A stretch of 64,000 bases of DNA from the NCBI RefSeq assembly GCF_905220415.1, contig NC_059562.1, positions 79,501 through 143,500 on the forward strand, given 5' to 3'. The translations under genes and the position numbers were made by a program. The DNA comes from Colias croceus (taxonomy: Eukaryota; Arthropoda; Insecta; Lepidoptera; Pieridae). Position 1 is the stretch's first letter, and each line of letters opens with the position of its first letter. Of the stretch, positions 33,201 through 42,641 are shown one piece after another. The notes under the pieces are model-generated. The model made no database searches, had not been told where the DNA came from, and worked only from the letters and a program-made list of their open reading frames with translations.

Positions 33201-35446
33201 ACCACACGTACCTTGGTTGTACTTTTGTCGTTTCTTACGACCGCGTGGTGAGGTAAGTATACTGCTTCATTCTTTTTATTATCGTTGTCCTTAACCTGCC
33301 TCATGTGTCCTAACCGTAAGTATTCATTAATAACTTCTGTGTATTTTTCTTTCAAATCTTTGTCTTTTTCTAATCTTCTTTCTAATGCTTTAAATCTTTT
33401 TTCAGCTATTGCACGTGAGTTACCAGCTGTACAAGGAGGATCCTCGTCACGAAACGGTAACTTAACTATATATCTACCACTAGCATCTCTTGTAGTGGTT
33501 TTTGTATAGAACTCTTCACACTTCGTTTCTTCCGGTGAGTATAACTTCTTTGTACTATTTTGTTCTTCTATTTCCCAAAACTTTTTCAAAATTTCATCAT
33601 CTTCATTTTGAATATGTAAATGCATTGCTCTAATATTGTTTGATCTATTATTTTCAGATTCGATAGCTCCCGATAGTACCCAGCCGAAGGTAGTGTTCTG
33701 GGCCACTAGACCCTCCGAAGGATTTTTCCGTATACCTTCCAGGATGATACTACCGTATACGTCAGCACCCAATAGAACATCTATTTTATTGGGAGTGTTG
33801 AACTCAGGATCTGCCAGTTTACTATCGCTTAAACTTAACCAGTCGAAGGAACTTGTACTAAGATCCTTCTCTGGTAAGTAGGCAGTAATATTTTTTAATA
33901 CATATGCATTCAATCTTAGGCTAAATTCAGAATTTAACCGGGATTGAATCGTTAAATGTACCATGTATTTTATCATGGTTGAACTATGACCTAGACCTGA
34001 AACAGAGCCCTTAATTGGGATCTTCTTCAGTCTCAAAAGTTGAACTGTGGCCTCCGTAATGAAACAAGCCTGTGACCCTTGGTCAAGTAACGCACGTACC
34101 GTTAGGTAGTGACCCATTTTGGACTCGGCTTTTATTAGCGCTGTGGCTAATAAAACCTGTCTTGGTTTAGAAACCTCGCCTGAAGAAAAACATGAAACTA
34201 TTGGATCAGTACTAATAGGCGCATTAGTACTTCCATGATCATGCTTCTTCAAGGTGGGTTGACCTTTATGCTCAGCCTCTCCTGAAGGATGAAGCAAAGA
34301 ATGATGCCGCTTTTGACAGAGTCTACATGAAGTAGGTTTCTTACATTCATAGACTATGTGATTACTACCCAGACAATTAAAACAGATTTTATTTTTAGCT
34401 ACAAAATCGCGTCTGTTTTCCAAAGTTTGTTTAGCAAACTTTTTACAAAAACAGAGCTTATGCGGTTCTTTGCAAAACTCACAACTTAAATTTGGAGTCG
34501 ACGCGATCAACGCTCGTGGTTTGTGCGCCGCTGTACTATTCGACTGATACCCAGGTGACCTTTTTGGTTCTACACACTCTAACGCACGAAAACGGTTCTC
34601 AATAAACGACTTAAATTGTTCAAAAGATGGCAATTCATTTTTAGAATTATTACTAGATATATTTAATTCCCATTGCTTTCGCGTTTCTGTATCTAATTTA
34701 AATGTAACAATATGTATAATAATAACATCCCAGGTGCTTACATCTATATCTAAATTTTTGAGTGCATTTAAACAATCACAAGTTGTGTCTAGTAATTCTT
34801 TTAATAATGCAGCCGATTCCACATTCATACGTTTTTGACCAAACAATCTTTGCAGGATGCAATTACAGAGATACTTCCTATTACTGTATCTTTGCAGTAA
34901 CAGTTGCCAACATGGCTCATAATTTGCATCGGTGATGGGCGTTTGCCTAATCAACTGCTCCGCTTCACCAGTCAAGTGACCCTTTAAGTAGTGGAGTTTT
35001 TGGACATTGTCTAATGATTTATTTTTGTGAACTAAAGATTGGAATAAGTCTGAAAAGGTTGTCCACTCCGAATACTTACCCGAGAAGACTGGTATACTAA
35101 TTTTGGGCAACTTGACTAGTGGATCGGAGGAGTTCGGTCTATGATTATCCTGATAGTTTTCCCTAAAGCCACCCAATGCTGCCCTCAATAAAGTTTTATA
35201 TGTAATATAAACGTCTTCGGTGTTATCGTAAATATCTCTTATTTTTTTTTCGATGGTGTCAAAATCAAAATTTTCAAACAATTTAGTGTTAATGTCGGAA
35301 AACTTCCCCCAATCCTTTTCCAAAAGTTCCAATCTCGCTTCGACGTATTCTCGCGTTATTCTTTCTTTAGGACTTTTTTTAAAATTGACTAAACTTTTCC
35401 CGATAACATTTTGCAAATTTTTTAAAGAATTGAAAGAGCCTTCCAT
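30266..35446 (-). CDS. BEL/Pao gag-pol polyprotein (intact)
   Basis: 1726 codons, single frame. N-terminal gag-like part: coiled segment, then a DUF1759-type region (~113-290). Zinc knuckle CFNCLGSNHIVYEC (355-368, C-X2-C-X4-H-X4-C) is flanked by extra Cys/His pairs. Aspartyl protease: LLDQGS with D455 in a DUF1758-like region. Reverse transcriptase ~700-900, with D793 in VADIIKMYRQ and YMDD at 869-872. RNase H: D1063, E1107, D1137, D1183. Integrase: HHCC zinc finger H1366, H1371, C1401, C1404, and catalytic D1436, D1502, E1547. C-terminal DUF5641-like region ~1625-1720. All key residues are present and there is no stop or frameshift. The protein is expected to form cytoplasmic particles, reverse-transcribe the element RNA and integrate it. 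The ATG at 35,446 is the first in this frame after the leader. Confidence 0.95.
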   Translation of the reverse strand: MEGSFNSLKNLQNVIGKSLVNFKKSPKERITREYVEARLELLEKDWGKFSDINTKLFENFDFDTIEKKIRDIYDNTEDVYITYKTLLRAALGGFRENYQDNHRPNSSDPLVKLPKISIPVFSGKYSEWTTFSDLFQSLVHKNKSLDNVQKLHYLKGHLTGEAEQLIRQTPITDANYEPCWQLLLQRYSNRKYLCNCILQRLFGQKRMNVESAALLKELLDTTCDCLNALKNLDIDVSTWDVIIIHIVTFKLDTETRKQWELNISSNNSKNELPSFEQFKSFIENRFRALECVEPKRSPGYQSNSTAAHKPRALIASTPNLSCEFCKEPHKLCFCKKFAKQTLENRRDFVAKNKICFNCLGSNHIVYECKKPTSCRLCQKRHHSLLHPSGEAEHKGQPTLKKHDHGSTNAPISTDPIVSCFSSGEVSKPRQVLLATALIKAESKMGHYLTVRALLDQGSQACFITEATVQLLRLKKIPIKGSVSGLGHSSTMIKYMVHLTIQSRLNSEFSLRLNAYVLKNITAYLPEKDLSTSSFDWLSLSDSKLADPEFNTPNKIDVLLGADVYGSIILEGIRKNPSEGLVAQNTTFGWVLSGAIESENNRSNNIRAMHLHIQNEDDEILKKFWEIEEQNSTKKLYSPEETKCEEFYTKTTTRDASGRYIVKLPFRDEDPPCTAGNSRAIAEKRFKALERRLEKDKDLKEKYTEVINEYLRLGHMRQVKDNDNKKNEAVYLPHHAVVRNDKSTTKVRVVFNASEKNSNGISLNDTLMIGPTLQADLRHTILRWRLHPIGLVADIIKMYRQVLISEDDAMFQRILWRESPDKNIEDYELITVTFGTASAPYQAVRTLHQVAYDEGVNYPLASDKILNCFYMDDLMTGSESVEEGIRIYEEMIELLGKGGFVLQKWNSNNKEILERIRSIEGNENIEQTLHTGIISNEEKENFNIKLDSTIKILGLTWNRSEDNFQYSVNISMSTTAPETKRSIISEIARLFDPLGWLAPSVVIAKVFIQKLWVAGVGWDDKVNTEMMEEWNAYRSQLSQLTRIRIPRWLGTRLNDRLELHGFSDASKSAYAAVIYLRIIDGEGGVTVSLLVARTRVAPVKQISIPRLELCGALLVSRLLAEAADVLDISKNNTTAWTDSTVVLAWLNSHPSRWKPFIANRTSEILTIMKSTQWYHVLSKDNPADCASRGVLPNLLMDNQIWFSGPSFLKQKCIEYNRPKEMSTDLEQSVKTFTVAIKEEREITILERFSSLQGLIRVIAYCRRFLRGYRRRTNKKKYLQSFELEEALECCIKITQRDIFKEEYLQLRNKGDILNKNRLKALCPYLDDKGIIRIRGRIEMSQLSNETKHPIILPKSSHLTHLIIANAHIKTLHGGPQLMINYLRTAYWIIGVRTLVKQHVRSCVKCIRLRASTQSPLMGSLPTVRCTPARPFLHSGVDYAGPINIRTTKGRGHHSYKGYICLFVCMATRAIHLEVVSDMSTPAFLAAFRRFVSRRGHCAKLWSDNGTTFVGASRELQSALSSVGEQLEANGTEWHFIPPHSPNFGGLWEAGVKSTKFHLKRVIGETTLTYEEMSTLLAQVEACLNSRPITVDTSDPNEPAPLTPGHFLIGGPLLGIPDVYNYLDSNVSSLSRWQLIQRMFQSFWDRWSKEYLSNVMIRYKWKSKTSEPNIGDIVLIKEDDLPPMRWIMGKVIDKHPGHDKVTRVVSILVKKSIIKRPVNKLCILLRKE

Positions 35447-35662
35447 GACCGTAATATTCTAAGTCCATGTAAACAATGCAAATTTTTTGTTTAATACAAT
35501 TTAGTGTTTTAAATTCAATTTGGGCATGGATTCCCCGTCACTTCACCTTATTTTCTTGGACTTAAGGTCCAATTTTGATTAATTAAACTTCAAAGTACTC
35601 ACTGTTTCACTTCACTCACTACTTGTTAGTTCTTCTCCCTCACACCTGTGCTCCGGATTCGG

Positions 35663-36155
35663 TTGTCTCCCTCTCGCTCGCTCCACTGCCGTCACGGTTG
35701 TTCTCCCTCTCGCTCGCTTCACTGCCGCTGACGTCACGGATGTTCTCCCTCTCGCTCGCTCCACTGCCGCTGACGTCACGGTTGTTCTCCCTCTCGCTCG
35801 CTCCACTGGCCGCTGACGTCACGGATGTTCTCCCTCTCGCTCGCTCCACTGCCGCTGACGTCACGGTTGTTCTCCCTCTCGCTCGCTCCACTGGCCGCTG
35901 ACGTCACGGATGTTCTCCCTCTCGCTCGCTCCACTGCCGCTGACGTCCCGGATGTTCTCCCTCTCGCTCGCTCCACTGGCCGCTGACGTCACGGATGTTC
36001 TCCCTCTCGCTCGCTCCACTGCCGCTGACGTCACGGTTGTTCTCCCTCTCGCTCGCTCCACTGGCCGCTGACGTCACGGATGTTCTCCCTCTCGCTCGCT
36101 CCACTGCCGCTGACGTCACGGTTGTTCTCCCTCTCGCTCGCTCCACTGGCCGCCC
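35663..36155. repeat. 42/43-bp tandem array with phased CRE palindromes
   Basis: About 11.5 copies of a 42/43-bp unit built on CTCCCTCTCGCTCGCTCCACT followed by GCCGCTGACGTCACGG. Units alternate ACTGCC/ACTGGCC and GGTTG/GGATG, giving an ~85-bp dimer. TGACGTCA starts at 35,729, 35,771, 35,814, 35,856, 35,899, 35,984, 36,026, 36,069 and 36,111. At 35,941 it reads TGACGTCC. Steps alternate 42 and 43 bp. TGACGTCA is the classic CREB/ATF binding octamer. Each unit also carries CGCTCGCTC. The array may be an enhancer or an RNA structural/packaging region. The first unit (near 35,691) lacks GCTGAC. Confidence 0.93.
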
Positions 36156-36253
36156 CGGCTGCCCTTGACTGGTGTTCTTGCTGTCTTCTTTTGCACTCGC
36201 GCGTACTTTCGACAGCGATCCACTGCCCCTTACTAGTACGATGACCGTATGAT

Positions 36254-36271
36254 CCGGTTCGAATTGGACCA
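36254..36271 (-). promoter_or_regulatory. Candidate primer binding site of the BEL/Pao element
   Basis: One base after the 5' LTR the sense strand reads TGGTCCAATTCGAACCGG. TGG would pair with a tRNA CCA end. GGACCA is the end of some tRNAs (tRNA-Tyr acceptor ends resemble this). TTCGAACCGG is complementary to a T-arm sequence, so pairing could be bipartite. The tRNA identity is not established. Confidence 0.5.
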
Positions 36272-36272
36272 A

Positions 36273-36552
36273 TGAACGAGAAGGCACCCCTGTGGGACAC
36301 CTTCACTGCACTCCCGATTCGCGGTATTAAAATGGTACTGTAGGGGTTCGTCTAAATGAAACCAGCCTTGTACTCTGATTGATCTTTATTACCACTGCTA
36401 AAACAATGTTGAACAAAATTATATATGGTCTCACAAAAAAACAACGATAGCGAGATTTAAGAACGCTTAAAACTAATTACCGCCACCTATTGATCAACGT
36501 AACGAACTAATTTAACTTTATACAATTTACAATCTATGATCTGTCATGAACA
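36273..36552 (-). repeat. 5' LTR of the BEL/Pao element
   Basis: 280 bp, identical by eye to the 3' LTR. On the - strand a TATA-like CATATATAA (around 36,418-36,427) precedes AATAAA (TTTATT at 36,385-36,390 on +), the usual U3-R order. Ends are TG...CA. Confidence 0.93.
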
Positions 36553-36557
36553 ATATT
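36553..36557. repeat. BEL/Pao target-site duplication, right
   Basis: ATATT, matching 29,744-29,748. Confidence 0.85.
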
Positions 36558-39500
36558 GGTATTACAAATGAAAGTTTTTATTTTTATCCTTTTTATTAAG
36601 TATATTTGTGTTATTCAAAGGAATGTTCCGATAACTGCGTGTGTGTGCGTTGAGTCATCGTTGTATGCATGTATTACATTACTCATACTTATGAGTCGCT
36701 GGTCTAAAGCTGTCGGCCTGGGCTTGATCTTCGGTTGTATCGGATTTCCGTACAATCGGACATCAGAGTAACTTCAGAGTAAGCGAATAGTACACTTGTT
36801 TGCCGACTTTTGTATTACAGCAATATTATGTGTGTTATTGAGGGCCCTTGGGCGGTAAGATATTTGCGCGTCAAGTTACTTTGGGCGCGGTCAGTCCATA
36901 GATGAGTGTTCAGTTGCATGTAATGATGTTACAAAGCTTTTGACGGTTTAAAAAACATTAGATAACCTTTAATAAATAGATAGCAAGTCAGCTGCGTAAA
37001 AGTAGTTGACTGCCTGACTAAAATAGGCGGTCACCTTCCAAATTTGGGCAGATAGAATTTATCCACCTAATGAGCAAAGGACATGAAAATCGGCGGATAC
37101 ATTCTAAGAGTAAAAATTCACAAGTTTAGTTTATAAAAGTATAAAATAAATATAAAATAAACCGCGCAGACGAAACTGACCCTCGTAAAGCGCTACATTA
37201 GCATAAACTCGACGACATTACCATATGAGACGCGGTTTTATATATTTTTAAAACGAATCGTATCGTAAATTTACATATAAGTTGTTATTTAAAGGGTTTC
37301 AAAGCGCTTTTCGGTTTAAAAATGCTAGCACATCTATAGCATTTTCTGCACGGATAATGCAATGAGGTTTCGCTAGTGTTGTATCGTAAATTATTGAATA
37401 TCTCTCTCGTCATATCATCTGATAAGATTTTATCTTGGTTTGTTTTACATTTAGCTTCTTATTACTGCATAAACATGTCTCATTTTTATTCCTAAATTGC
37501 TACTTTCAATGCATTTTAATTTCAAATCTTCGTTGCGAAATATGTATGTATTTTCAATTCAATTTAAACCGAGGAAATATTACAAGACGTATCTGTAGCA
37601 CAGGAAGTCTCCACTTAGGTCCTTAAAACTACCAGCTTCTGATAAAGGTACGTAATATGAATAAATATTGATGATAGGCTAACGATTGTAAACTCAACAA
37701 TGCCCTTCCCCTATGTTATACCTACTGTTTTCATTCACTTAGAAAATATACGTCATAATTACACATTATCACATAACGATCAGGTAAACAGCAATAAAGT
37801 AGGTATTTGTCCACAAATCCATTTAGCCGTTATGTTTTCAATATCGTGTGATCGATTGCCGAAACATTACACCCGCCGCCATCAGTCACCGGCTAATTCT
37901 AATATAACATTACTTATTGTTTATCTTGTGTTTTTCCTTCCTTTGTAATATGCCATGTAACTGCCTGCGGGTTTACTCCTTTTGAGTCATGGCATATTTG
38001 AACTTAACCGGTGAAGTTTAGTTTTGAAAATGGACCTTGTGGAGTCGCCATTGAAGCTTTCATGACAGCTCCTATATCTCTTTATATTCATATTATATAT
38101 TTTGCACGTTACGACTTACGAGAGATTAAATACTACTACTATGTACTGCTACTAGTAGCTTCCTCACGATTAGAATTTGAATGTTGTGTGCACTTAATAA
38201 TTTTAATTACAAGTTAATAACTAGATAGGTTGTACTACTAATCGTCAAGAACGCTGAAGCACTAATGATGACACGTTCATAACGGAGTTTTTTAAACCTT
38301 AAAGGAAATGAGTTATGTCTAAATGAATTTACCTTATTTCCCGTTCAATTTAAATAGTTTGCATATTAGGTATGACTACCTATCATTAGAATTACCTGAC
38401 GCGTCTGTTCATAATAACACAGAAGTAAAAAAGCCAATTTGTACCCGAATGCCGTCGATCAAATTTTTCTGCTCATTTCTTTGTTCAAAAATGTTCGCAC
38501 GATTTTAAACAAAAAGCTTGGTAATTACGGCTGTGGTTACTAATGACTCGTTTTGTATGAAATGCATTAGTTTGTTCCGCGGATGGTTCCATAGTACATA
38601 CATATGTAACATACATACAATGCTCGTGTTATAATTGTTTAATTTCGAGCCGCTATTGTGATGGCGAGATAAGACGTAATTCGAGATTGAATTTTGAAGT
38701 TTATTATGTGTTTGTGTTGTTTTTCTTAGATTGAATTAGCATGATATAGTTATGAACATTGGATAGATACAGATCTTATTACATATTTGTTCATTATAAG
38801 TCAATAAGAATAATAATTCAGTAGAGTTTTATACGCAAATGTGCACAAAAATTGTTATTTTAATATTTGTTTACCTTAAAAGTGAATAATTAATTCAATT
38901 ACATTCTTTAAAGCAACGACTTTTTGATAAAGTTTAAAAACATCTGTTCAACGCGCAACGTCGGGTTTAGCCGCTAGTTAGGTACACATTGTAGAGTGAA
39001 TTAAAGTGACCGTGTTAAAACTGAAATTGCCTCGACTCTTGAATCTCAAAATTCGTAATGAGTCGGATGGGATTTAAGTTTTTGCGAAGTGCGACTGGCT
39101 TATGAGATCACTGCCTCAGACAATTTGCGGTAAATCTAATATTTGAGTCATAAAACATATTTTTTGTGTGCATTGATTAACAGTAAAACCACAGATTAAC
39201 CAAATAGTTACCTACTACCTACAAAAGTAAAAATAAAGGAACATAGGTAATTTGCAATACGAATCGTGAACACAAGAGTGGGTTATGATTTAAAGTTATT
39301 AAGACGAAATATACGACTTGTTTTTAAATAAATGTTTGTTTTGAATTCAGTTTATAAACATCTAGCTGTGAAGTTTACTTTTGACTTGTCATCACTCATT
39401 TAGTGCCTAATTATTACAATAAACATTATCGGAATAGTAATAATAAACAATATTATACGATAAACATTTGTTTTAAAACTTTACATCTGCCTTAAGGCTT

Positions 39501-40713
39501 AAAGTAAGCAAGATTTTGGTAAGTATGTAAATAATTATGAGTCACAGGCGGTTGCTAACATTTCAAAGAACGAAACGGGACAATCGATCAAGTTCATACC
39601 GCGACATTGTCTGACATTTTTTACGGCGCAATCACGAACACACAAGTGGACACTTGACATATTGATATGCATCGGACAGACAAACATAATGATTGATTCT
39701 TCTGTTCGCAGCAAATAATGCTCTGATTTTATCGATGTTTATGGGTAAATTATTAATTATGTTATCGGTTTGTTAATTAATATTGAGACGTCGGTGATAA
39801 ATAGTATTTACATACTAGGCTATTTGCATTTTGAATACATTTAACCCTTCTATATTTGTACCAGATAAATTAGAATTTTGATAGCTCCTACTCAATTATA
39901 TAAATTCGGCTCTAGAAATTTATATGAACATAGAGACCTTTAAGTTCAAGAGCTAATACTAGCAAGACTGGAATTATTTTGTTTGTTTGTCTTTGCGTAA
40001 ACTGTAGATATACTTATCTTCTTTTATCACAGGAAAATTAATTAAAATTTTCACGACCGTTAGCGAGCAAGGCATTGCAAAAACACAACGCCATAAAAAA
40101 CTTAATTAAGTGGACATTTTGAACTTCATTGTAAGTAATTAAATAACATAAGAAAGTTAAAATGTAGGGGGATGTTGGGCAAGTTTAAATGAGCGCCGCG
40201 CTGTCACCCGGGGCGGCGCGTCGCCGAAAGTGGCGCCCGGGGAAGTCGATGTAATTAAAACATTTCTTTTTTACAGGCCGCAATTGCGGGGTTACGATCG
40301 AAGTTTGGACAAGTATTTTGTGTTGGTATGGGACTTTATGGGCCTTCTTCACAATGGGCAGCGTTGGCCCAACAAATGATCGTCGATGTTTGCCGCTATT
40401 ACGTCGAATATGAATAAACATCATATTATATTAAAATTTAAAATTTATAATTATCAGTTATTATATAAAAAAATTAGTTTAAATTTTTTTTCAGCCAATT
40501 GACATATTGAATTTAACTTAATGTATTGTTGTATTTTCCTGTTATTGAAGGAGCAGTAGACCATATTGTATTCAATTGTAAGCTATGAAAAATAATATAG
40601 ACTGTATCCTTTGTTGGAAAATCATATTAATAAATAAATAAACATCTACAATGACGGCCAATCATAAACATCGCCTAATGTTGACCTAGACGCTGTTGAT
40701 CGATGTGGTCTTG
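36558..40713. other. Non-coding stretch
   Basis: No supported gene. Short frames (60-82 codons) at 36.6, 37.4, 37.7, 38.0 and 38.3 kb lack domains. GC-richer text near 39.55-39.65 kb and 40.19-40.26 kb (GAGCGCCGCG, GGGGCGGCGCG) could be regulatory. Confidence 0.45.
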
Positions 40714-40902
40714 TGATACTACTATTACAAATGCAAAGGTTTGTGAGGATGGATGAGTTTGTCTTTCACGAAAAATTACTGGACGGATTTTGATGATGCT
40801 TGGCAGTGATGTAGCTTATGTACCAGAATAACTCAAAAGCTATAGAAATACGTAGGTGTGTACTTGTTTTCCCCCGTGGGTGAAACCGCGCTGCACGGCT
40901 AG
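40714..40902 (+). mobile_element. Non-autonomous Helitron-like element
   Basis: It starts near ATACTACTATTACAAATGC, has the core 'GTTTGTCTTTCACGAAAAATTACTGGACGG', and ends GTGGGTGAAACCGCGCTGCACGGCTAG with T following. It has the same hairpin-CTAG end as the Lep1-like copies but a different body, shared with the fragment at 51.70 kb. Confidence 0.6.
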
Positions 40903-41630
40903 TAAAATCTATATTTGTATAAAATAGTGTTTGATATGAAGGTTGTTTCACATTGTTCAATTTCATTAGGGTCGTATGGGTTTAGTTGATGTTAGTTAGA
41001 GCCGTGATGGAATTTGATATTCAATTTAAATAATAATGACCTTACCTACGATTGTTATTTCGTCTGTAAGTAAAATAAATGTCATTGATCCGACCTAGTT
41101 GAAAGGAATGTAGCTTGTACGCAAAAATATGAAACAATATTTACGAGAAATCTCAACTAATGGGCTCGATTTTTGTGAAACTATTTTCTTAAATATATAT
41201 TTTACTTTTGACATTTTATTATTCTATTTCAGATTCGTAGTTTCATAAAATAATACTTACTACGCAGAACTATTACAAAACATAATACTCTCTAAATGTA
41301 GAGTAAAAGAAAATATATTTTATCAAATAGAATACAGCAATGCCAGAGTAATATAATCCCACATCGGGAAAGAGAAATTTCCGTCGATACTATAGCTTCA
41401 AGCATACACACCGCAATCCTTTTAAAATAGTTGAATAGTATATCTCCAGTATCCTCTCTAAAGATATTTATAGTAAATATAAATGTAACCTATGTGTAAG
41501 AACTAAAATAATGATAATTTCTGCTAAGATATTATGTCCTGGTACGTTTATTTCCTCGTAATTTTGAATTACAACTAGCCTAATTTTGAATTAGCACTTG
41601 ATAAACAGGAATACATAATATTATATTATA
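40903..41630. other. Non-coding stretch
   Basis: Nothing supported. Confidence 0.5.
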
Positions 41631-41821
41631 CTAGCTGTACTTCGTGGTTTTACCCGCAGTGCTTCGCTCCTGTTGGTCTTAGCATGATGATATATAGCCT
41701 ATAGCCTTCCTCGATAAATGGGCTATCTAATACCGAAATAATTTTTCAAATCGGACCAGTAGTTCCTGAGATTAGCGCGTTAAAACAAACAAACTCTTCA
41801 GCTTTATAATATTAGTATAGA
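41631..41821 (-). mobile_element. Non-autonomous Helitron, Lep1-like, - strand
   Basis: A full-length copy. The reverse complement starts TCTATACTAATATTATAAAG and ends with a GCGGGTAAAACCACG-type hairpin and CTAG. The insertion site is A^T on the element strand. It lies ~95 bp before the 725-bp duplicated block. Confidence 0.75.
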
Positions 41822-41916
41822 TATCTGATATACCTATTTGAGTCTATACTAAATACCTACACACTTATAACCTAATGAAAATCAACTTCCTTATTAACTA
41901 CGATGAAACATTTTAC

Positions 41917-42641
41917 AAGAGGGCTTATTCAATTTAACGCAAGTCAAAATCTCCGCGATCTATTACGATAGATCGCGGCTTGCGCTATCCTTTTACTATG
42001 AACAGCATAGGTCCACAGGAGAGCGCCGAGCAACATGTCCTCTCTCTGGAAAGGCTCGCTGCCGACTGATTTTATTCGGGTCGCGCGCAGTGTTTTATAG
42101 TACTTTAAAAAAAATTGTAGAAAAATAATAGAGGTACCTTAGTTGATTTTTTAAATTTTATCTTATAAGTAAGACGTTCTTTTATTGCAATATGTATAAA
42201 TTATATTCAACTAAGTCAAATATCTTGGTGAAAATTATCATTTTGTCGACTATAATTTCTAAAAAAATTCACATTGTTCGGATTTTAATTTCGTAAGTTA
42301 GGAGTCCAAAATAAAAAAATCTTTTAACTAACTATTTTAATAAGGATTTTTGCAGTTAGTTAAAAAAAAATGTGTGTTAGATCTGTCAGCAATTTCAGAT
42401 ATTTTTAGCTTCGAAATTGACACTAAAAGTGAAATCAAGTAATCATCGGCTCAGTTATCTTGATGGTATTCACAAATACTGTATTAATTGAAATAAACTC
42501 TTAACTAACTATATAGACAATAAAATTTCCTAAAATTATTAGTAATTCATATGTTTGTAAGATAAGTGGTTGATGGACAATCTGGTTTGGAAAATCACAT
42601 ATTTGAGCCAAACAGCGCACGGACCGCGTACACGGCCTTAA
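41917..42641. repeat. 725-bp duplicated block, copy A
   Basis: By eye identical to 62,194-62,918 with a constant offset of 20,277. It has no ORF of note. It contains a 26-nt perfect hairpin (41,953-41,978) and a 12-bp inverted repeat, TTTTAACTAACT/AGTTAGTTAAAA (42,322-42,333 and 42,354-42,365). TACAA occurs on both flanks (41,914-41,918 and 42,642-42,646), a possible 5-bp target duplication if the unit is 41,919-42,641. It is probably a recently moved non-autonomous element of unknown class. Confidence 0.8.
41953..41978. other. Perfect 11-bp stem with TACG loop
   Basis: CCGCGATCTAT, TACG, ATAGATCGCGG. As RNA the loop is UACG, a member of the stable UNCG tetraloop class. The same hairpin is in copy B at 62,230-62,255. 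Confidence 0.75.

Larger units (their letters stand above)
35447..36272 (-). other. BEL/Pao untranslated leader
   Basis: The ~830 bp between the 5' LTR and the gag-pol ATG. It includes the primer site and the tandem array described separately. The - strand frames that run through it (up to 127 codons) exist only because the repeat lacks stops in every frame, so they are not called as genes. Confidence 0.8.
29749..36552 (-). mobile_element. Complete, young BEL/Pao LTR retrotransposon
   Basis: A 6,804-bp element, transcribed on the - strand. It has two 280-bp LTRs that look identical, TG...CA ends, a 5-bp ATATT target duplication, a primer-binding-site candidate, a long leader with a tandem array, one intact gag-pol ORF, and a hairpin before the 3' LTR. 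No envelope-like ORF lies between the end of pol (30,266) and the 3' LTR. Identical LTRs and an unbroken ORF indicate recent insertion and possible competence for transposition. It sits in otherwise non-coding DNA. Confidence 0.95.

Noticed and set aside
31938..35462. Several + strand frames of 60-117 codons
   Set aside because: Shadows of the BEL/Pao polyprotein on the opposite strand.
35663..36155. CRISPR-like array
   Set aside because: Regular repeats, but there are no unique spacers, the unit is continuous, and the context is a eukaryotic retrotransposon.
35904..36287. 127-codon Arg-rich - strand frame and overlapping frames across the BEL leader
   Set aside because: They result from the 42/43-bp repeat lacking stops in all frames. 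The unit length is not a multiple of 3, so the frame shifts every unit, and one frame even begins inside the LTR.
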